From contig JALHMZ010000019.1 in NCBI GenBank assembly GCA_022843785.1, positions 1-48,681 of the forward strand: a stretch of DNA of 48,681 nucleotides, in the 5' to 3' direction. The stretch comes from Nitrospira sp. (GTDB lineage: Bacteria > Nitrospirota > Nitrospiria > Nitrospirales > Nitrospiraceae). Both the position numbers and the translations under genes were made by a program. The notes under the pieces are model-generated. The model was not told the origin of the DNA. It was given only the letters and a program-made list of their open reading frames with translations, and made no database searches. Shown piece by piece: positions 23,306-32,621 of the stretch (position 1 is the first letter of the stretch; each line of letters begins with the position of its first letter).

Positions 23306-26300
23306 TTGGCTCATCCCCTCCGCGGCCTGTTGGTCGCCCAGTTTTGCGGCGCGTTCAACGACAACGCCTGGAAACTGATGGTCGCCCTGCTGGCCATCCG
23401 GCAAGCGACTGCCGGAATGACACCCGGCCCGGAACTCGAAACCGCAGCGCAGACGCACACATCTATCGCCTTTATGATTTTCACCTTGCCGCTGGTCCTG
23501 CTGTCTCTTGTCGGCGGGACGCTGGCCGATCGCCTCAGCAAACGCACGGTCATCATCTCGATCAAAGTCGTTGAGGTGCTGCTCATGCTGGCCGGCACCG
23601 TGACCCTATGGTTAACTCCCTCGGGTGGTGTACTACCCTTGATCGTGCTCTTCGGCATGGGCGTGCATAGTGCGCTGTTCAGTCCGTCGAAATACGGCAT
23701 CCTTCCTGAATTGATCCCCCATGAACGTCTTGCCGCCGGCAACGGCCTTTTGGAAATGTGGACCTTCGCCGCGATCTTGCTGGGCACAGCTGCCGGAGGG
23801 TTCCTCTTGCAAACCGCCGGAGACCAAACCTGGCTCGCCCCGCTCGTTTTGACTGCGCTCTCAGTCCTTGGCCTTGGCACAGCCCTCACCATTCCCCAAG
23901 TGCCACCTGCCCGTTCGACCGGCGGCGTGTCCGCTACAGTCCGCTGCGCGTGGGAAGCAATTCGCGCTGAGCCGCTGTTGCGCATGGCCATTCCCATGGA
24001 AATCTTCTTTTGGACGATCGCCAGTCTCTTTGGGCAGAACGTCGTCGTCTACGCCAAGGCCGTCTTGCATCTGTCTGATGCCGCATCGGGCCTCCCGCTC
24101 ACTGTCTTGTCGATCGGGATCGCGATCGGTGCGATGCTGGTCGGTCGTATTTCGCGAAACCGAGTCGAGTACGGACTAATCCCGCTGGGTGCGATCGGTG
24201 TCTTCCTCTCTCTCCTCTTCCTTGGCATCCTGACACCTCCCTTGACGGGTACATTCCTGATAATGGGGACGCTCGGCATTTCCAGTGCCTTCATTTTTGT
24301 CTCATTGAATGCGATCTTACAATGGAAGTCACCGCCGGACCGGCGCGGCGCCGTCATCTCCTTTTCCAATACCTGTGTTTTTACCGGCATCCTGTTCGGC
24401 TCGCTCGCCGGTGGATCACTGGCGAATGTCGGACTCTCAACGTCCGGGATTTTCGTGGCCACCGCGGCCATGACCATGGCCGGGATGATGTGGGCGATCT
24501 GGTTGTTGCCGGACACCCTCGTCCGCTTGGCACTGGTGATCCTCACCAACACCATCTATCGCCTCCGTCTGGTCGGCCAGCACCATGTCCCGCACACCGG
24601 GGGCGCGCTGCTGGTGCCGAACCACATGTCGTTTGTCGATGGATTGTTGCTCATGGCCGCAGTGGATCGCCCCATCCGATTCATTGTCGATACCGCCTAT
24701 GCCTCGCACCCCCTGTTCAAACGGCTCATGGCGACGATGCGCGTCATTCCGATTTCATCGGGCGGCAGCCCACGCGATATTCTTCGCGCGCTGCGCAGCG
24801 CGGGACAGGCGCTCGACGAGGGCGAGATCGTCTGCATTTTTCCCGAAGGCCAGATCTCCAGAACCGGAACGCTCCTGCCTTTCCGGCGTGGATTTGAACG
24901 GATCGTCAAGGGACGTCCGGTGCCCGTGATTCCTATCCACCTGGACCGCGTATGGGGCAGCATCTTCAGCTTCGAGCGAGGACGGTTCCTCACGAAATGG
25001 CCTGCGCACATCCCGTACCCGCTGACCGTATCGTTTGGCGCACCGCTCCCCTCCGATACATCAGCGTACGAACTCCGCCACGCCATTCGCCGGCTCGGCG
25101 AGGAAGCCTGGTACCTGCGGAAATCAGGACGCCGGACACTCCATCGTGAATTCATCCATGCGGCGAGGCGGCACCCTTTCCGCTTTGCCATGGCAGACCA
25201 GACCCGGCCGCACGTGTCATCGCTCCAGGCCCTGATCGGCTCCATCGTCCTCGCGAGAACGCTTCGACGGCATTGGGATGATCAACGTCACGTCGGCATC
25301 CTCCTCCCGCCGACTGTGGCCGGCGCCCTGCTCAACGTGGCTGCGCTGCTCTGCGGGAAAACCAGCGTGAATTTGAACTATACCGTGGGCAAATCGGGAC
25401 TCGAAGCCGCCGTAAGGCTTGCCGGCCTTCGCACAATCGTCACCAGCCGAACGTTTGTCGAGAAGGCCAAGCTGGAGTTGCCTGAGGGACCGTCGATCGT
25501 GTGGCTGGAAGATGTCGCCCGTGCCATCGGCACAGGGCAAAAACTCACCGCCGCTCTCCTGGCCTTCTGCGCCCCCACCCGGGTGATCGAACGGGCCTGC
25601 GGCCAGACGCAGCCGCTGACTATGGACGATCTCGCCACCATTATTTTCAGCAGCGGGAGCACCGGGGACCCCAAGGGCGTGATGCTCTCCCATTTCAATG
25701 TGGATGCCAATGTGCAGGGCGCGAGCCAGGTCCTCCATCTCTACCAGGATGAGCGGGTGCTCGGCATTCTCCCGTTTTTCCATTCGTTCGGCTATCTCGT
25801 CTTCTGGCTGGTGACGTTGAACGGACAGAGCATCGTGTTTCATCCCTCGCCCCTGGATGCGACCGCTATCGGCGACTTGGTTCAGCGCTATCGCCTCACC
25901 TTTCTGGTCACGACACCGACGTTTCTCCAGCTCTATCAACGCCGTTGCACCCCGGAACAATTCAGCTCTCTGCGCGTGGTAGTCACCGGGGCTGAGAAGC
26001 TTCCGGCCCGGCTCGCACAGGCCTTTGAAGATCACTTTGGCATCGCACCGGTCGAAGGATACGGCGTCACCGAATGCGCCCCCGTTATCGCCGTCAACTG
26101 TCCGGACTTCCGGGCTGCCGGATTCTTCCAACCCGCTTCGCGGAGAGGGACGGTGGGCCAACCGCTGCCGGGCGTATCCGTGCAGATCGTCGATCCCGAC
26201 AGCTTCGCCCCATTGCCTGCCGACACCCCCGGCATGCTGCTGGTCAAAGGGCCCAATGTGATGCAGGGGTACCTGGGACGTGAAGACCTGACAGCCGGCG

Positions 26301-26716
26301 CGATCCGCGATGGCTGGTACATTACGGGCGACATTGCCAAGTTGGATGAAGACGGGTTCTTGACCATCACCGACCGGCTGTCACGCTTCTCCAAAATCGG
26401 CGGCGAAATGGTCCCTCACGGCAAGGTCGAGGAGGCACTACAGCAGGCGGCCGGCGCCGACATGCAAGTCTTCGCTGTCACCGGCATTCCGGACGAGAAA
26501 AAAGGCGAACGCCTTGCGGTCTTGCACACGCTCGATGAATCCCGCCTCCCGGATATTCTGAGCAAACTGACAGAGCAGGGATTGCCGAACCTTTTCATCC
26601 CCGGACGAAACCAATTCGTCAAAGTCGACGCTCTGCCGGTGCTCGGCACCGGGAAACTTGACCTGCGCGGCATAAAAAGAATCGCGATGGAACGGCTCGC
26701 TTCGCATGAAGCGTAA
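23306..26716 (+). CDS. aas: MFS/PlsC/acyl-ACP synthetase fusion (Aas-like)
   Basis: 1136 aa in three parts. Residues 1-400 are an MFS transporter of the LplT type (AQFCGAFNDNAWKLM). About 430-600 is a PlsC acyltransferase (NHMSFVD near 437, FPEGQ near 512). About 640-1136 is an AMP-forming acyl-ACP/CoA synthetase (SSGSTGDPKG near 782, GYGVTECAP near 918). Together they flip lysophospholipid, activate a fatty acid and reacylate the lipid. The TTG start at 23306 has no ribosome site; AGAGGAGG at 23264-23271 is placed for an in-frame ATT at 23276, giving ten more residues, so the true start is unsettled. Confidence 0.9.
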   Translation: MAHPLRGLLVAQFCGAFNDNAWKLMVALLAIRQATAGMTPGPELETAAQTHTSIAFMIFTLPLVLLSLVGGTLADRLSKRTVIISIKVVEVLLMLAGTVTLWLTPSGGVLPLIVLFGMGVHSALFSPSKYGILPELIPHERLAAGNGLLEMWTFAAILLGTAAGGFLLQTAGDQTWLAPLVLTALSVLGLGTALTIPQVPPARSTGGVSATVRCAWEAIRAEPLLRMAIPMEIFFWTIASLFGQNVVVYAKAVLHLSDAASGLPLTVLSIGIAIGAMLVGRISRNRVEYGLIPLGAIGVFLSLLFLGILTPPLTGTFLIMGTLGISSAFIFVSLNAILQWKSPPDRRGAVISFSNTCVFTGILFGSLAGGSLANVGLSTSGIFVATAAMTMAGMMWAIWLLPDTLVRLALVILTNTIYRLRLVGQHHVPHTGGALLVPNHMSFVDGLLLMAAVDRPIRFIVDTAYASHPLFKRLMATMRVIPISSGGSPRDILRALRSAGQALDEGEIVCIFPEGQISRTGTLLPFRRGFERIVKGRPVPVIPIHLDRVWGSIFSFERGRFLTKWPAHIPYPLTVSFGAPLPSDTSAYELRHAIRRLGEEAWYLRKSGRRTLHREFIHAARRHPFRFAMADQTRPHVSSLQALIGSIVLARTLRRHWDDQRHVGILLPPTVAGALLNVAALLCGKTSVNLNYTVGKSGLEAAVRLAGLRTIVTSRTFVEKAKLELPEGPSIVWLEDVARAIGTGQKLTAALLAFCAPTRVIERACGQTQPLTMDDLATIIFSSGSTGDPKGVMLSHFNVDANVQGASQVLHLYQDERVLGILPFFHSFGYLVFWLVTLNGQSIVFHPSPLDATAIGDLVQRYRLTFLVTTPTFLQLYQRRCTPEQFSSLRVVVTGAEKLPARLAQAFEDHFGIAPVEGYGVTECAPVIAVNCPDFRAAGFFQPASRRGTVGQPLPGVSVQIVDPDSFAPLPADTPGMLLVKGPNVMQGYLGREDLTAGAIRDGWYITGDIAKLDEDGFLTITDRLSRFSKIGGEMVPHGKVEEALQQAAGADMQVFAVTGIPDEKKGERLAVLHTLDESRLPDILSKLTEQGLPNLFIPGRNQFVKVDALPVLGTGKLDLRGIKRIAMERLASHEA

Positions 26717-26730
26717 ATCAATTCCTTGTT

Positions 26731-26825
26731 CATTTGGTTTGGTTTGTTTGTCTTGTTTCTTTGGTGCAATCGTTTAGAAGGATTTGTTCCGATCAACCAA
26801 ATAAACCAGACAAACCAGATAAACG
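26731..26825. repeat. Inverted pair of TTTGGTTTG-type repeats
   Basis: Left arm 26731-26764 (CATTTGGTTTGGTTTGTTTG then TCTTGTTTCTTTGG) faces right arm 26797-26825 (CCAAATAAACCAGACAAACC then AGATAAACG). It is a T-rich relative of the TCTGGTC family, located 15 bp after the aas-like stop. Confidence 0.65.
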
Positions 26826-26880
26826 GAGAAACTAGTAGCTCACGGTCGGCCAATGACGATGCACCACTGACCATTGACTC

Positions 26881-27852
26881 ATGACACAAAAGACACTGAT
26901 CGACTGCCACGTGCATCTGGCTGCGCTGCCGGACGGCGACAACGGCTGCTTCATTTCGCCCAAGATGTTGAAGAGCCCGCTGTTCCGGTTTCTCTTGTGG
27001 AAACATGACCTGTCCCCGGCTCATCCGCGTGAGACGAACGCCCGCTACTTGGAACACCTCATCACCGAATTGCGCGCGTCGAAGCATGTGCAGAAGGCTG
27101 TCCTGCTTGGCATGGACGGGTTCTACGACCAGACCGGTCTCCTCAATCGACAGCACACCGACTTTCTCATCAGCAACGATTATGTCCTGAGTACGGCCAG
27201 GAAGTATCCGGAATACTTCCTGGCCGGGCCGTCGATCAACCCCCAACGCGAGGATGCAGTGGACGAAGTCCATCGTGTCGCTGAAGCCGGAGCCGTCCTC
27301 GTGAAAGTCCTGCCGAATGCGCAACAGTTCAACCCGGCTGATCGCAAGTACATTCCCTTTTATCGGGCGCTGGCAGAACGGAAGCTACCGTTCCTGAGCC
27401 ACGTCGGTTACGAATTCAGCCTGATCGGCAAGGATCAATCGGTCGGCGATCCCGACCGGCTTCACACCGCGCTCGACGAAGGCGTCACCGTCATCGCCGC
27501 CCATGCCTGCAGCTACGGCCTGATGCTCTATGAAAAATTTATCCCCACCTTCCACGAGTTCGCCAACCGTTACCCGAACTTCTATGCCGACATTTCCGCC
27601 CTGACATTGCCCAATCGCCTCCGGATGCTGTTGCACCTCCGGAAACATCCCGAGGTGCAGGATCGGCTGCTGTTCGGCACCGACTATCCCCTGTCCGTTT
27701 TCCATCTGGCTGCCTGGGGGCGCGTGGGGCCCGGCACTATGTGGAAGCTGATCCGCACAAGTAATCGGTTCGACCGTCAAGTCGAAGTGTGCCGGGGGCT
27801 CGGTCTTGGCTTCCGTTCACTTGGCGACATCGTGGCTCAACGTAACCAATAA
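26881..27852 (+). CDS. Amidohydrolase family 2 protein
   Basis: 323-aa TIM-barrel metal hydrolase of the amidohydrolase-2 type. Metal site motifs: DCHVHL (8-13), HVGYEF (His near 178), AHACSY (His near 205) and FGTDYPLS (Asp near 263). The group includes decarboxylases and lactonases; the substrate is unknown. It is followed 12 bp later by an ECF-type sigma factor gene, but a functional link is not evident. Confidence 0.8.
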   Translation: MTQKTLIDCHVHLAALPDGDNGCFISPKMLKSPLFRFLLWKHDLSPAHPRETNARYLEHLITELRASKHVQKAVLLGMDGFYDQTGLLNRQHTDFLISNDYVLSTARKYPEYFLAGPSINPQREDAVDEVHRVAEAGAVLVKVLPNAQQFNPADRKYIPFYRALAERKLPFLSHVGYEFSLIGKDQSVGDPDRLHTALDEGVTVIAAHACSYGLMLYEKFIPTFHEFANRYPNFYADISALTLPNRLRMLLHLRKHPEVQDRLLFGTDYPLSVFHLAAWGRVGPGTMWKLIRTSNRFDRQVEVCRGLGLGFRSLGDIVAQRNQ

Positions 27853-27863
27853 TCTCAAGAACG

Positions 27864-28361
27864 ATGGACCGCAATCAGATACTGGCAGGGCTTCGCGAAA
27901 GGATTCTCGCCTTCGCGACATCACGGGTATCGAGGGACCATGCCGAAGATTTGACCCAGGAGACGCTGGTCGTCCTTCATGACAAGTACCCCGCGGTCAC
28001 CGACTTGACCGAACTGGTGCCCTTGGCATTTCAAGTCTTACGATTCAAGATGCTTGACGCCCACCGGAAAGCCTTCCGGCGAGGCGAGTATAATCACGAG
28101 TCCGTCGAGGAACTTCCCTTGGCCGATCCTGCAGATGATCCTGCAACACAGCTGGACCAACGGCAGCGCGTTGCCCGCTTGCTCTCTGCGATCACGCAAT
28201 TGGGTGATCGCTGCCGTGAACTGTTCAAGTGGAAGTTGGAAGGACACAGCTTCCCGGAAATCCAGACACTGATGGGACAAGCCTCCATCAATACGATCTA
28301 CACCTGGGACCTGCGCTGCCGGAAACAACTCCTCAGCCTGATGGGTGGTTCATGGGAATGA
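27864..28361 (+). CDS. ECF-type sigma-70 factor
   Basis: 165 aa. Region 2: ILAFATSRVSRDHAEDLTQE followed by TLVVLHDKYP, with the typical DAEDLTQE-like core. Region 4: LGDRCRELFKWKLEGHSFPE then IQTLMGQASINTIYTWDLRC, an HTH. The linker between them is short. It is followed 63 bp later by a gene whose product has an anti-sigma-like layout, so the pair should respond to an envelope signal. No target promoter could be identified. Confidence 0.85.
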   Translation: MDRNQILAGLRERILAFATSRVSRDHAEDLTQETLVVLHDKYPAVTDLTELVPLAFQVLRFKMLDAHRKAFRRGEYNHESVEELPLADPADDPATQLDQRQRVARLLSAITQLGDRCRELFKWKLEGHSFPEIQTLMGQASINTIYTWDLRCRKQLLSLMGGSWE

Positions 28362-28424
28362 CCGGCCAGCATCTAAGTGCTGCCGCCTCACCCTTCATCC
28401 CTCACCCCTTACCGGGGGGTGAAC

Positions 28425-29822
28425 ATGGCTGAACATGACCTCGAAAAACTCCTGGGCGGCTTTGCGGCGGACACGCTGACACCGGAAGAGAAACAGCGGC
28501 TATACGGTGCCGCCCTGCAAGACCAACAACTCTTCAACACGTTGGCGGATGAACAGGCATTGAAGGAATTGTTCGCAAACCCGGCTGTCCGCCGCCGATT
28601 GCTCCAGGCATTGAACCAGACTCGTGCATCCAGCCCCGGTGGTTCACTGGCATGGCTCGATTGGTTTCGCCGGCCTGCCGGCCTGGCCTGGGCAGGCGGT
28701 CTGGCTGCGGCAGCCATCGCTGTCGTGCTCGGGACCAAAGTCTATCAAGACAGCCTCACGCAGACTGCCCAATCAATCGCCACGGAGGAGACCAGGCCGT
28801 CTGTTCAACCCGCTCCTGCCGCGCCCTCGCCTTTTCCGTCCTCACCCCATACTGCTGGGCCGCAGCCGCAATCCACGATGACGGAAACCCCGGCAAGTAC
28901 CACCGCGAGAAAGGACGCGTCGCCTGACAGGCTCGCAAAGAGGGAACGGGCTGCATCGCCAACCCAGGAGCGGAAGGCATCGGACTCTGCGATCACTGAA
29001 CGCCAGAGCTTCTCTGAACAAGACGCTATGCGTCAGTACACTGAGACGCCGGCCCTTCAACGTGGCAAGAGCACGATCGATCCCGCACGCTCAGCCCCGC
29101 CGGCTTCTGGGCAGGCGCCCGCACAGGCCACAGCCGGCGAATCGGCGAGCCCGGATGCCGTGCCGACTGTCAACGCGCGATCACTCTTTTATGGGAAACC
29201 GACGCCACAGCTTGGCGCAGGTCTGATTGCGCAGGACAAGAAACTTACGAGGCCCCTCCGGCCTGAATCAGCCCCTCAAGCAAATCGCCCTGACGGACGG
29301 CTCGAACCGTTTCCCGATCTCGGCCAAGCAAAAGTACCCGCTATGGAAGCGAATCCCCTGGGTCTCCGCTATAGTTTTGTCGTTCAGGATCCCGGCGGGC
29401 TGGGGCATGAGGTAGATGCTAAAACAGCAGCAACGAGCCTGGGGCCGGTACGGCTGACCCTGGAGACGAACCAAGATGCTTACCTGCAAGTCTGGAAAGC
29501 GGCGGGTGACTTACCTCTAGAGTTGCAGTATCCAGACGGAGACGATACTCCGCATTTCATCAAAATCGGTCCCGGTCAACGCCAGACCATTCCATTGTCA
29601 CGAGAGCGTGGGCCTGTCACCCTCTTCGTACGTCTGTCCCGTGTGCTGCAGGAGTCGCCTGCCAAACGGGAAACCCTGTTGCGCGATCGCCGTGCTCCCG
29701 ACCGACTCCACACATCGAATACGGTACGCGAGTCAGTCACCGGTGGAGAAGACGCCACCTATGCCGTGAACCGGGATCTGTCCTCGGATCAGCTTGTTGT
29801 GGACATCGTCACGGGGCCATAA
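28425..29822 (+). CDS. Anti-sigma-like membrane protein with DUF4384 domain
   Basis: About 465 aa from ATG 28425 (an upstream GTG at 28377 reads repeat-like spacer). An N-terminal zinc-free anti-sigma-like helical domain (LEKLLGGFAADTLTPEEKQR, about 6-25) is followed by one membrane segment (AGLAWAGGLAAAAIAVVLG, about 84-102), a long Pro/Ser/Ala-rich linker (about 120-270) and a C-terminal beta domain of DUF4384 type (LTLETNQDAYLQVW, IKIGPGQRQTIPL). The cytosolic part would hold the sigma factor; the outer part would sense or bind. The size is large for an anti-sigma factor. Confidence 0.7.
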   Translation: MAEHDLEKLLGGFAADTLTPEEKQRLYGAALQDQQLFNTLADEQALKELFANPAVRRRLLQALNQTRASSPGGSLAWLDWFRRPAGLAWAGGLAAAAIAVVLGTKVYQDSLTQTAQSIATEETRPSVQPAPAAPSPFPSSPHTAGPQPQSTMTETPASTTARKDASPDRLAKRERAASPTQERKASDSAITERQSFSEQDAMRQYTETPALQRGKSTIDPARSAPPASGQAPAQATAGESASPDAVPTVNARSLFYGKPTPQLGAGLIAQDKKLTRPLRPESAPQANRPDGRLEPFPDLGQAKVPAMEANPLGLRYSFVVQDPGGLGHEVDAKTAATSLGPVRLTLETNQDAYLQVWKAAGDLPLELQYPDGDDTPHFIKIGPGQRQTIPLSRERGPVTLFVRLSRVLQESPAKRETLLRDRRAPDRLHTSNTVRESVTGGEDATYAVNRDLSSDQLVVDIVTGP

Positions 29823-29830
29823 GAAAACAA

Positions 29831-29862
29831 ACGGGCCGTCCTCCTTGGGGAGGACGGCCCGT
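29831..29862 (-). terminator. Intrinsic terminator between convergent genes
   Basis: A perfect 14-bp stem (ACGGGCCGTCCTCC / GGAGGACGGCCCGT) with a TTGG loop. Read on the minus strand it is followed by TTGTTTTCTT, a T-rich tract, so it ends the lipoprotein transcript. On the plus strand no T-tract follows, but the stem could still help stop the anti-sigma transcript. Confidence 0.85.
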
Positions 29863-29892
29863 ACAGATCGCCCGGCGGATGGCCGGCAGGCT

Positions 29893-30579
29893 CTATTGGC
29901 TCACAGAGATACGGTCCTTGATCAAGTCAAACGTCTCCTTAGGCACGACATTCTTCGCCACCAACTCCCCCTTCACGCGATAGGGACGATTGCTCACAAT
30001 ACGATCGGCCTCCTCCTGCTTCAACCCTAAGAACAGCACCAGATCGCTTGCCGATACCCGGTTGATGTTCATCGCAGCGGAAGGTCCAGCCGACGGAGCG
30101 GGAGCAGATGGGGGCGGGACCTTCGCGTCAGCCGCCGGAGGGACGACCACCGCCATTGTCGAATGCGACCGGTCTTTCAGTTCCTTTTGATACCGTGCCA
30201 CCAAGGACTTCAAGGTGTCATTGTGGCGTTTGACATCCTGATATTCCTGCCGCACGTTGCGATTCTGCGCCGACAACGCCTTGAGCTGCGCTTCAAGGTC
30301 TTTCGTCCGTCCATCGACCGAGCCCCGCTCCTTGTCGCGGCCATGTTCAATCCGTTGCAATTCATCGCGCGCCGCAAGCGCTTCGTTGCTGAATTTCACG
30401 TTCAGTTCTTTCAACGTGCGAATCTGCTGCTCCATAGAGGTCTTCTGTTGGCGGACCTTTTCCAATTCTTCCCGGGCAGTATCGGCTTCCGTCAACGCCT
30501 CTTGGTACTGCGAGTTGGTCACACATCCTGCCGACAGCATGGCCCCGGCCATCATGATTGCGATCCACTCCCGTCTCAT
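29893..30579 (-). CDS. Coiled-coil lipoprotein with C-terminal helix-hairpin-helix
   Basis: 228 aa. Signal with lipobox (MMAGAMLSAGC, Cys19). About 24-140 is heptad-rich coiled coil (EELEKVRQQKTSMEQQIRTL). A Pro/Ala linker (VPPPSAPAPSAGPSA) leads to a ComEA-like helix-hairpin-helix region (NINRVSASDLVLFLGLKQEE ... IVSNRPYRVKGELV). In ComEA such domains bind DNA; here the protein would sit on a membrane facing the periplasm. The combination is uncommon. A strong terminator follows. Confidence 0.75.
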   Translation of the reverse strand: MRREWIAIMMAGAMLSAGCVTNSQYQEALTEADTAREELEKVRQQKTSMEQQIRTLKELNVKFSNEALAARDELQRIEHGRDKERGSVDGRTKDLEAQLKALSAQNRNVRQEYQDVKRHNDTLKSLVARYQKELKDRSHSTMAVVVPPAADAKVPPPSAPAPSAGPSAAMNINRVSASDLVLFLGLKQEEADRIVSNRPYRVKGELVAKNVVPKETFDLIKDRISVSQ

Positions 30580-30850
30580 ACGATCCTCCTCTTCCTCACA
30601 TGCTCAGTGAACGCGTGCGCACACGCATCGACATGACTTTCTCTTCACATTTACCACGCTAGTCTATCTGCCTGATTCAGTTCTTTGATTGTGTAAGACA
30701 ACATCCGTTCTTTGTCAACATATTTGCACTCAGGACCTGTTACCGGAACCGGCCGCGCCATTCAATCCTGCGCTTGACGGAACAGCATCGCTCTGTGATG
30801 ATCGCTCGTTAATCGATCAACCGTATGCTCATCCATCATAACCCAAAGGC

Positions 30851-31732
30851 ATGCTTGTGAATGAATGGGGGCCTGTTCTTGCCGTCATCCTCGGCATCGT
30901 GGAAGGGCTGACCGAATTCTTGCCTGTCTCCTCCACGGGACATCTCATCCTGGTCGGCTACGCACTCGGCTTCACCGGCGATGTAGCGGCAAACGCGGAG
31001 ATCTCCATTCAACTGGGAGCCATCCTGGCCGTCATCGTCTTCGAGCGCGAGAAAATCGGACGGCTTGTCTCAGGTGCCTGGCAAGAGCAGGCGAGGTTTC
31101 GATCCTCTCTGCACGATACCCGACACCCAACCTGGGCAGCATGCCTCCGCGCCTCCATACAGGCCCATCCTAATCTGTGGTTCATGCTGGGCCTGGGTAT
31201 TGCCTTCCTGCCCGCCGCCTTGGTCGGCCTGGCGGCGCACGGTTGGATCAAGTCCCACTTGTTCACGCCTCACACGGTTGCCGCCACGTCCATCCTCGGC
31301 GGGATCGTGATCCTCATCGTGGAAGCTAGCGCAAAAACCAGCCGGGCGATGAGCCTCGATCAAGTGTCGCCGAAACAGGCCTTCTGGATCGGCCTGGCGC
31401 AATGCGCCTCGCTCATTCCCGGCATGTCCCGCTCCGGCTCAACCATTATTGGCGGCCTGCTGGCCGGACTTGACCGAAAAGTAGCCACGGAATATTCCTT
31501 CTTCCTGGCCCTCCCGACCATCATCGCCGCAACGGTCTATGAAACCTGGAAAGCCAGGGGAACATTTACCGACCAGGACTTTCTGGCGCTCGGCCTCGGC
31601 ATGATCATCTCATTTCTGGTCGCATGGGCTGTGATCGCCGCCTTCCTGACCTTTGTCCAACGCCATACCTTGCGTGTCTTTGCCTACTACCGTATTATTC
31701 TGGGCATGGCAGTATTATTGATCTTCAGATGA
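30851..31732 (+). CDS. uppP: Undecaprenyl-diphosphatase (BacA/UppP)
   Basis: 293-aa polytopic membrane phosphatase that recycles undecaprenyl-PP to undecaprenyl-P for cell-wall synthesis. Motif 1 is VEGLTEFLPVSSTGHL with Glu18/Glu22 and Ser27-His31; motif 2 is PGMSRSGSTIIGG with Arg194. Both are complete. The region around 70-105 is hydrophilic and slightly longer than in E. coli. A DUF2024 gene follows after 13 bp. Confidence 0.95.
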   Translation: MLVNEWGPVLAVILGIVEGLTEFLPVSSTGHLILVGYALGFTGDVAANAEISIQLGAILAVIVFEREKIGRLVSGAWQEQARFRSSLHDTRHPTWAACLRASIQAHPNLWFMLGLGIAFLPAALVGLAAHGWIKSHLFTPHTVAATSILGGIVILIVEASAKTSRAMSLDQVSPKQAFWIGLAQCASLIPGMSRSGSTIIGGLLAGLDRKVATEYSFFLALPTIIAATVYETWKARGTFTDQDFLALGLGMIISFLVAWAVIAAFLTFVQRHTLRVFAYYRIILGMAVLLIFR

Positions 31733-31745
31733 AAGGGGTGTCCGC

Positions 31746-32006
31746 ATGGCTTCAGATACGATTCGTGTTTACGATACGTGGGTAACCGGCAAGAAAGGCC
31801 GCATTCATTTTGATGTGATGACGACGGATGAAACGACCGCCTTAAAGCTGGCGAAGGAATACTTGGTCAGTATCGGTGAGCCGACAACATCAGTGACTAC
31901 GAAGGAATGCCAGTTCTGCCACAGCGAGCCGCTCTTCATGTTTTCGCCGGAGCAGCAGAAGCAGGTGAAAGAAAAGGGCGGATTTATCGTGCCGATGCCG
32001 GCCTAA
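31746..32006 (+). CDS. DUF2024 family protein
   Basis: 86-aa cytosolic protein with the DUF2024 pattern: RVYDTWVTGKKGRIHFDVMT (about 6-25), LAKEYLVSIGEP (about 35-46) and ECQFCHSEPLF (about 54-64), whose CxxC could bind metal. Function unknown in the family. It is in tandem with uppP, 13 bp apart, which probably reflects a shared transcript. Confidence 0.8.
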   Translation: MASDTIRVYDTWVTGKKGRIHFDVMTTDETTALKLAKEYLVSIGEPTTSVTTKECQFCHSEPLFMFSPEQQKQVKEKGGFIVPMPA

Positions 32007-32009
32007 CTT

Positions 32010-32098
32010 GCGCGTATCTCGTCGTTCGTAGTTCGCATCTCGCTTACCATTCCGACGCGCATCGTGAATGATCCTCCACAAGATACGCTTCACGCCTC
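32010..32098. repeat. CGTATCTCGTCGTTCG-type degenerate repeats
   Basis: Left run GCGTATCTCGTCGTTCGTAG followed by TTCGCATCTCGC (from about 32011) faces a looser right run with ATCGTGAATGATCC and ACAAGATACGCTTCACGC (32060-32094). It fills the gap between convergent DUF2024 and lspA genes. Similar CTCGTGAAGC pieces occur near 3738 and 11090. Confidence 0.5.
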
Positions 32099-32621
32099 AG
32101 GGCGCTGAAGACGTTTCCGAGGCGAGAGGCGGATCGTCCTTCTTCTCGAAGGCAAAGTGGACGATCAGGAAGATGACCCCGACGGTAATCGCCGAGTCCG
32201 CGACATTGAACGCCGGCCAGTGGTACTGCTCGAAGTAGACATCGAGGAAATCGATCACTTCGCCGTACCGCATCCGGTCGATCAAATTTCCGATCGCGCC
32301 GCCTAAAATGGCTGCCACGCTCAAACGCCCCATCCGATCGTGTGCCGGCATCCGCAGAAGAATGGTCCCCAGCAGTCCAAGCGCAAAAATCGAGGTGAGC
32401 CCGAAAAACACCATACGAAACGTAGTGCTGCTGCCGGCCAGCAGTCCGAAGGCCGCGCCAGGGTTTCTGATGTACGTAAAACTGAAGAAGTCGGGAATAA
32501 CGGGGATGGATTCATGCAACCGCATCGTCTGCATGATGTAGAGCTTCGTGACTTGATCTACTGCAACAACGACGCCGGTGAGCGAGGCCAGGAGAAAATT
32601 GTGCAGGTAGGAGCCGTTCAA
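32097..32621 (-). CDS. lspA: Prolipoprotein signal peptidase II
   Basis: About 174 aa from TTG 32621, preferred because GGAGG lies 8 nt upstream and TTGA overlaps the ileS stop; the longer GTG frame (32648) lacks a ribosome site. It is a four-helix membrane aspartic protease that cleaves lipoprotein signals. Visible signatures: DQVTKLYI (about 22-29), [10 protein letters not shown] (about 52-61), [18 protein letters not shown] (catalytic Asp in VIDF) and FNVADSAIT (second catalytic Asp). Several lipoproteins in this window would be its substrates. Confidence 0.92.
   Translation of the reverse strand: MNGSYLHNFLLASLTGVVVAVDQVTKLYIMQTMRLHESIPVIPDFFSFTYIRNPGAAFGLLAGSSTTFRMVFFGLTSIFALGLLGTILLRMPAHDRMGRLSVAAILGGAIGNLIDRMRYGEVIDFLDVYFEQYHWPAFNVADSAITVGVIFLIVHFAFEKKDDPPLASETSSAP

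Noticed and set aside
25217..26161. Long minus-strand open frame inside the Aas-like gene
   Set aside because: It is antisense to the conserved AMP-binding domain and resembles no family.
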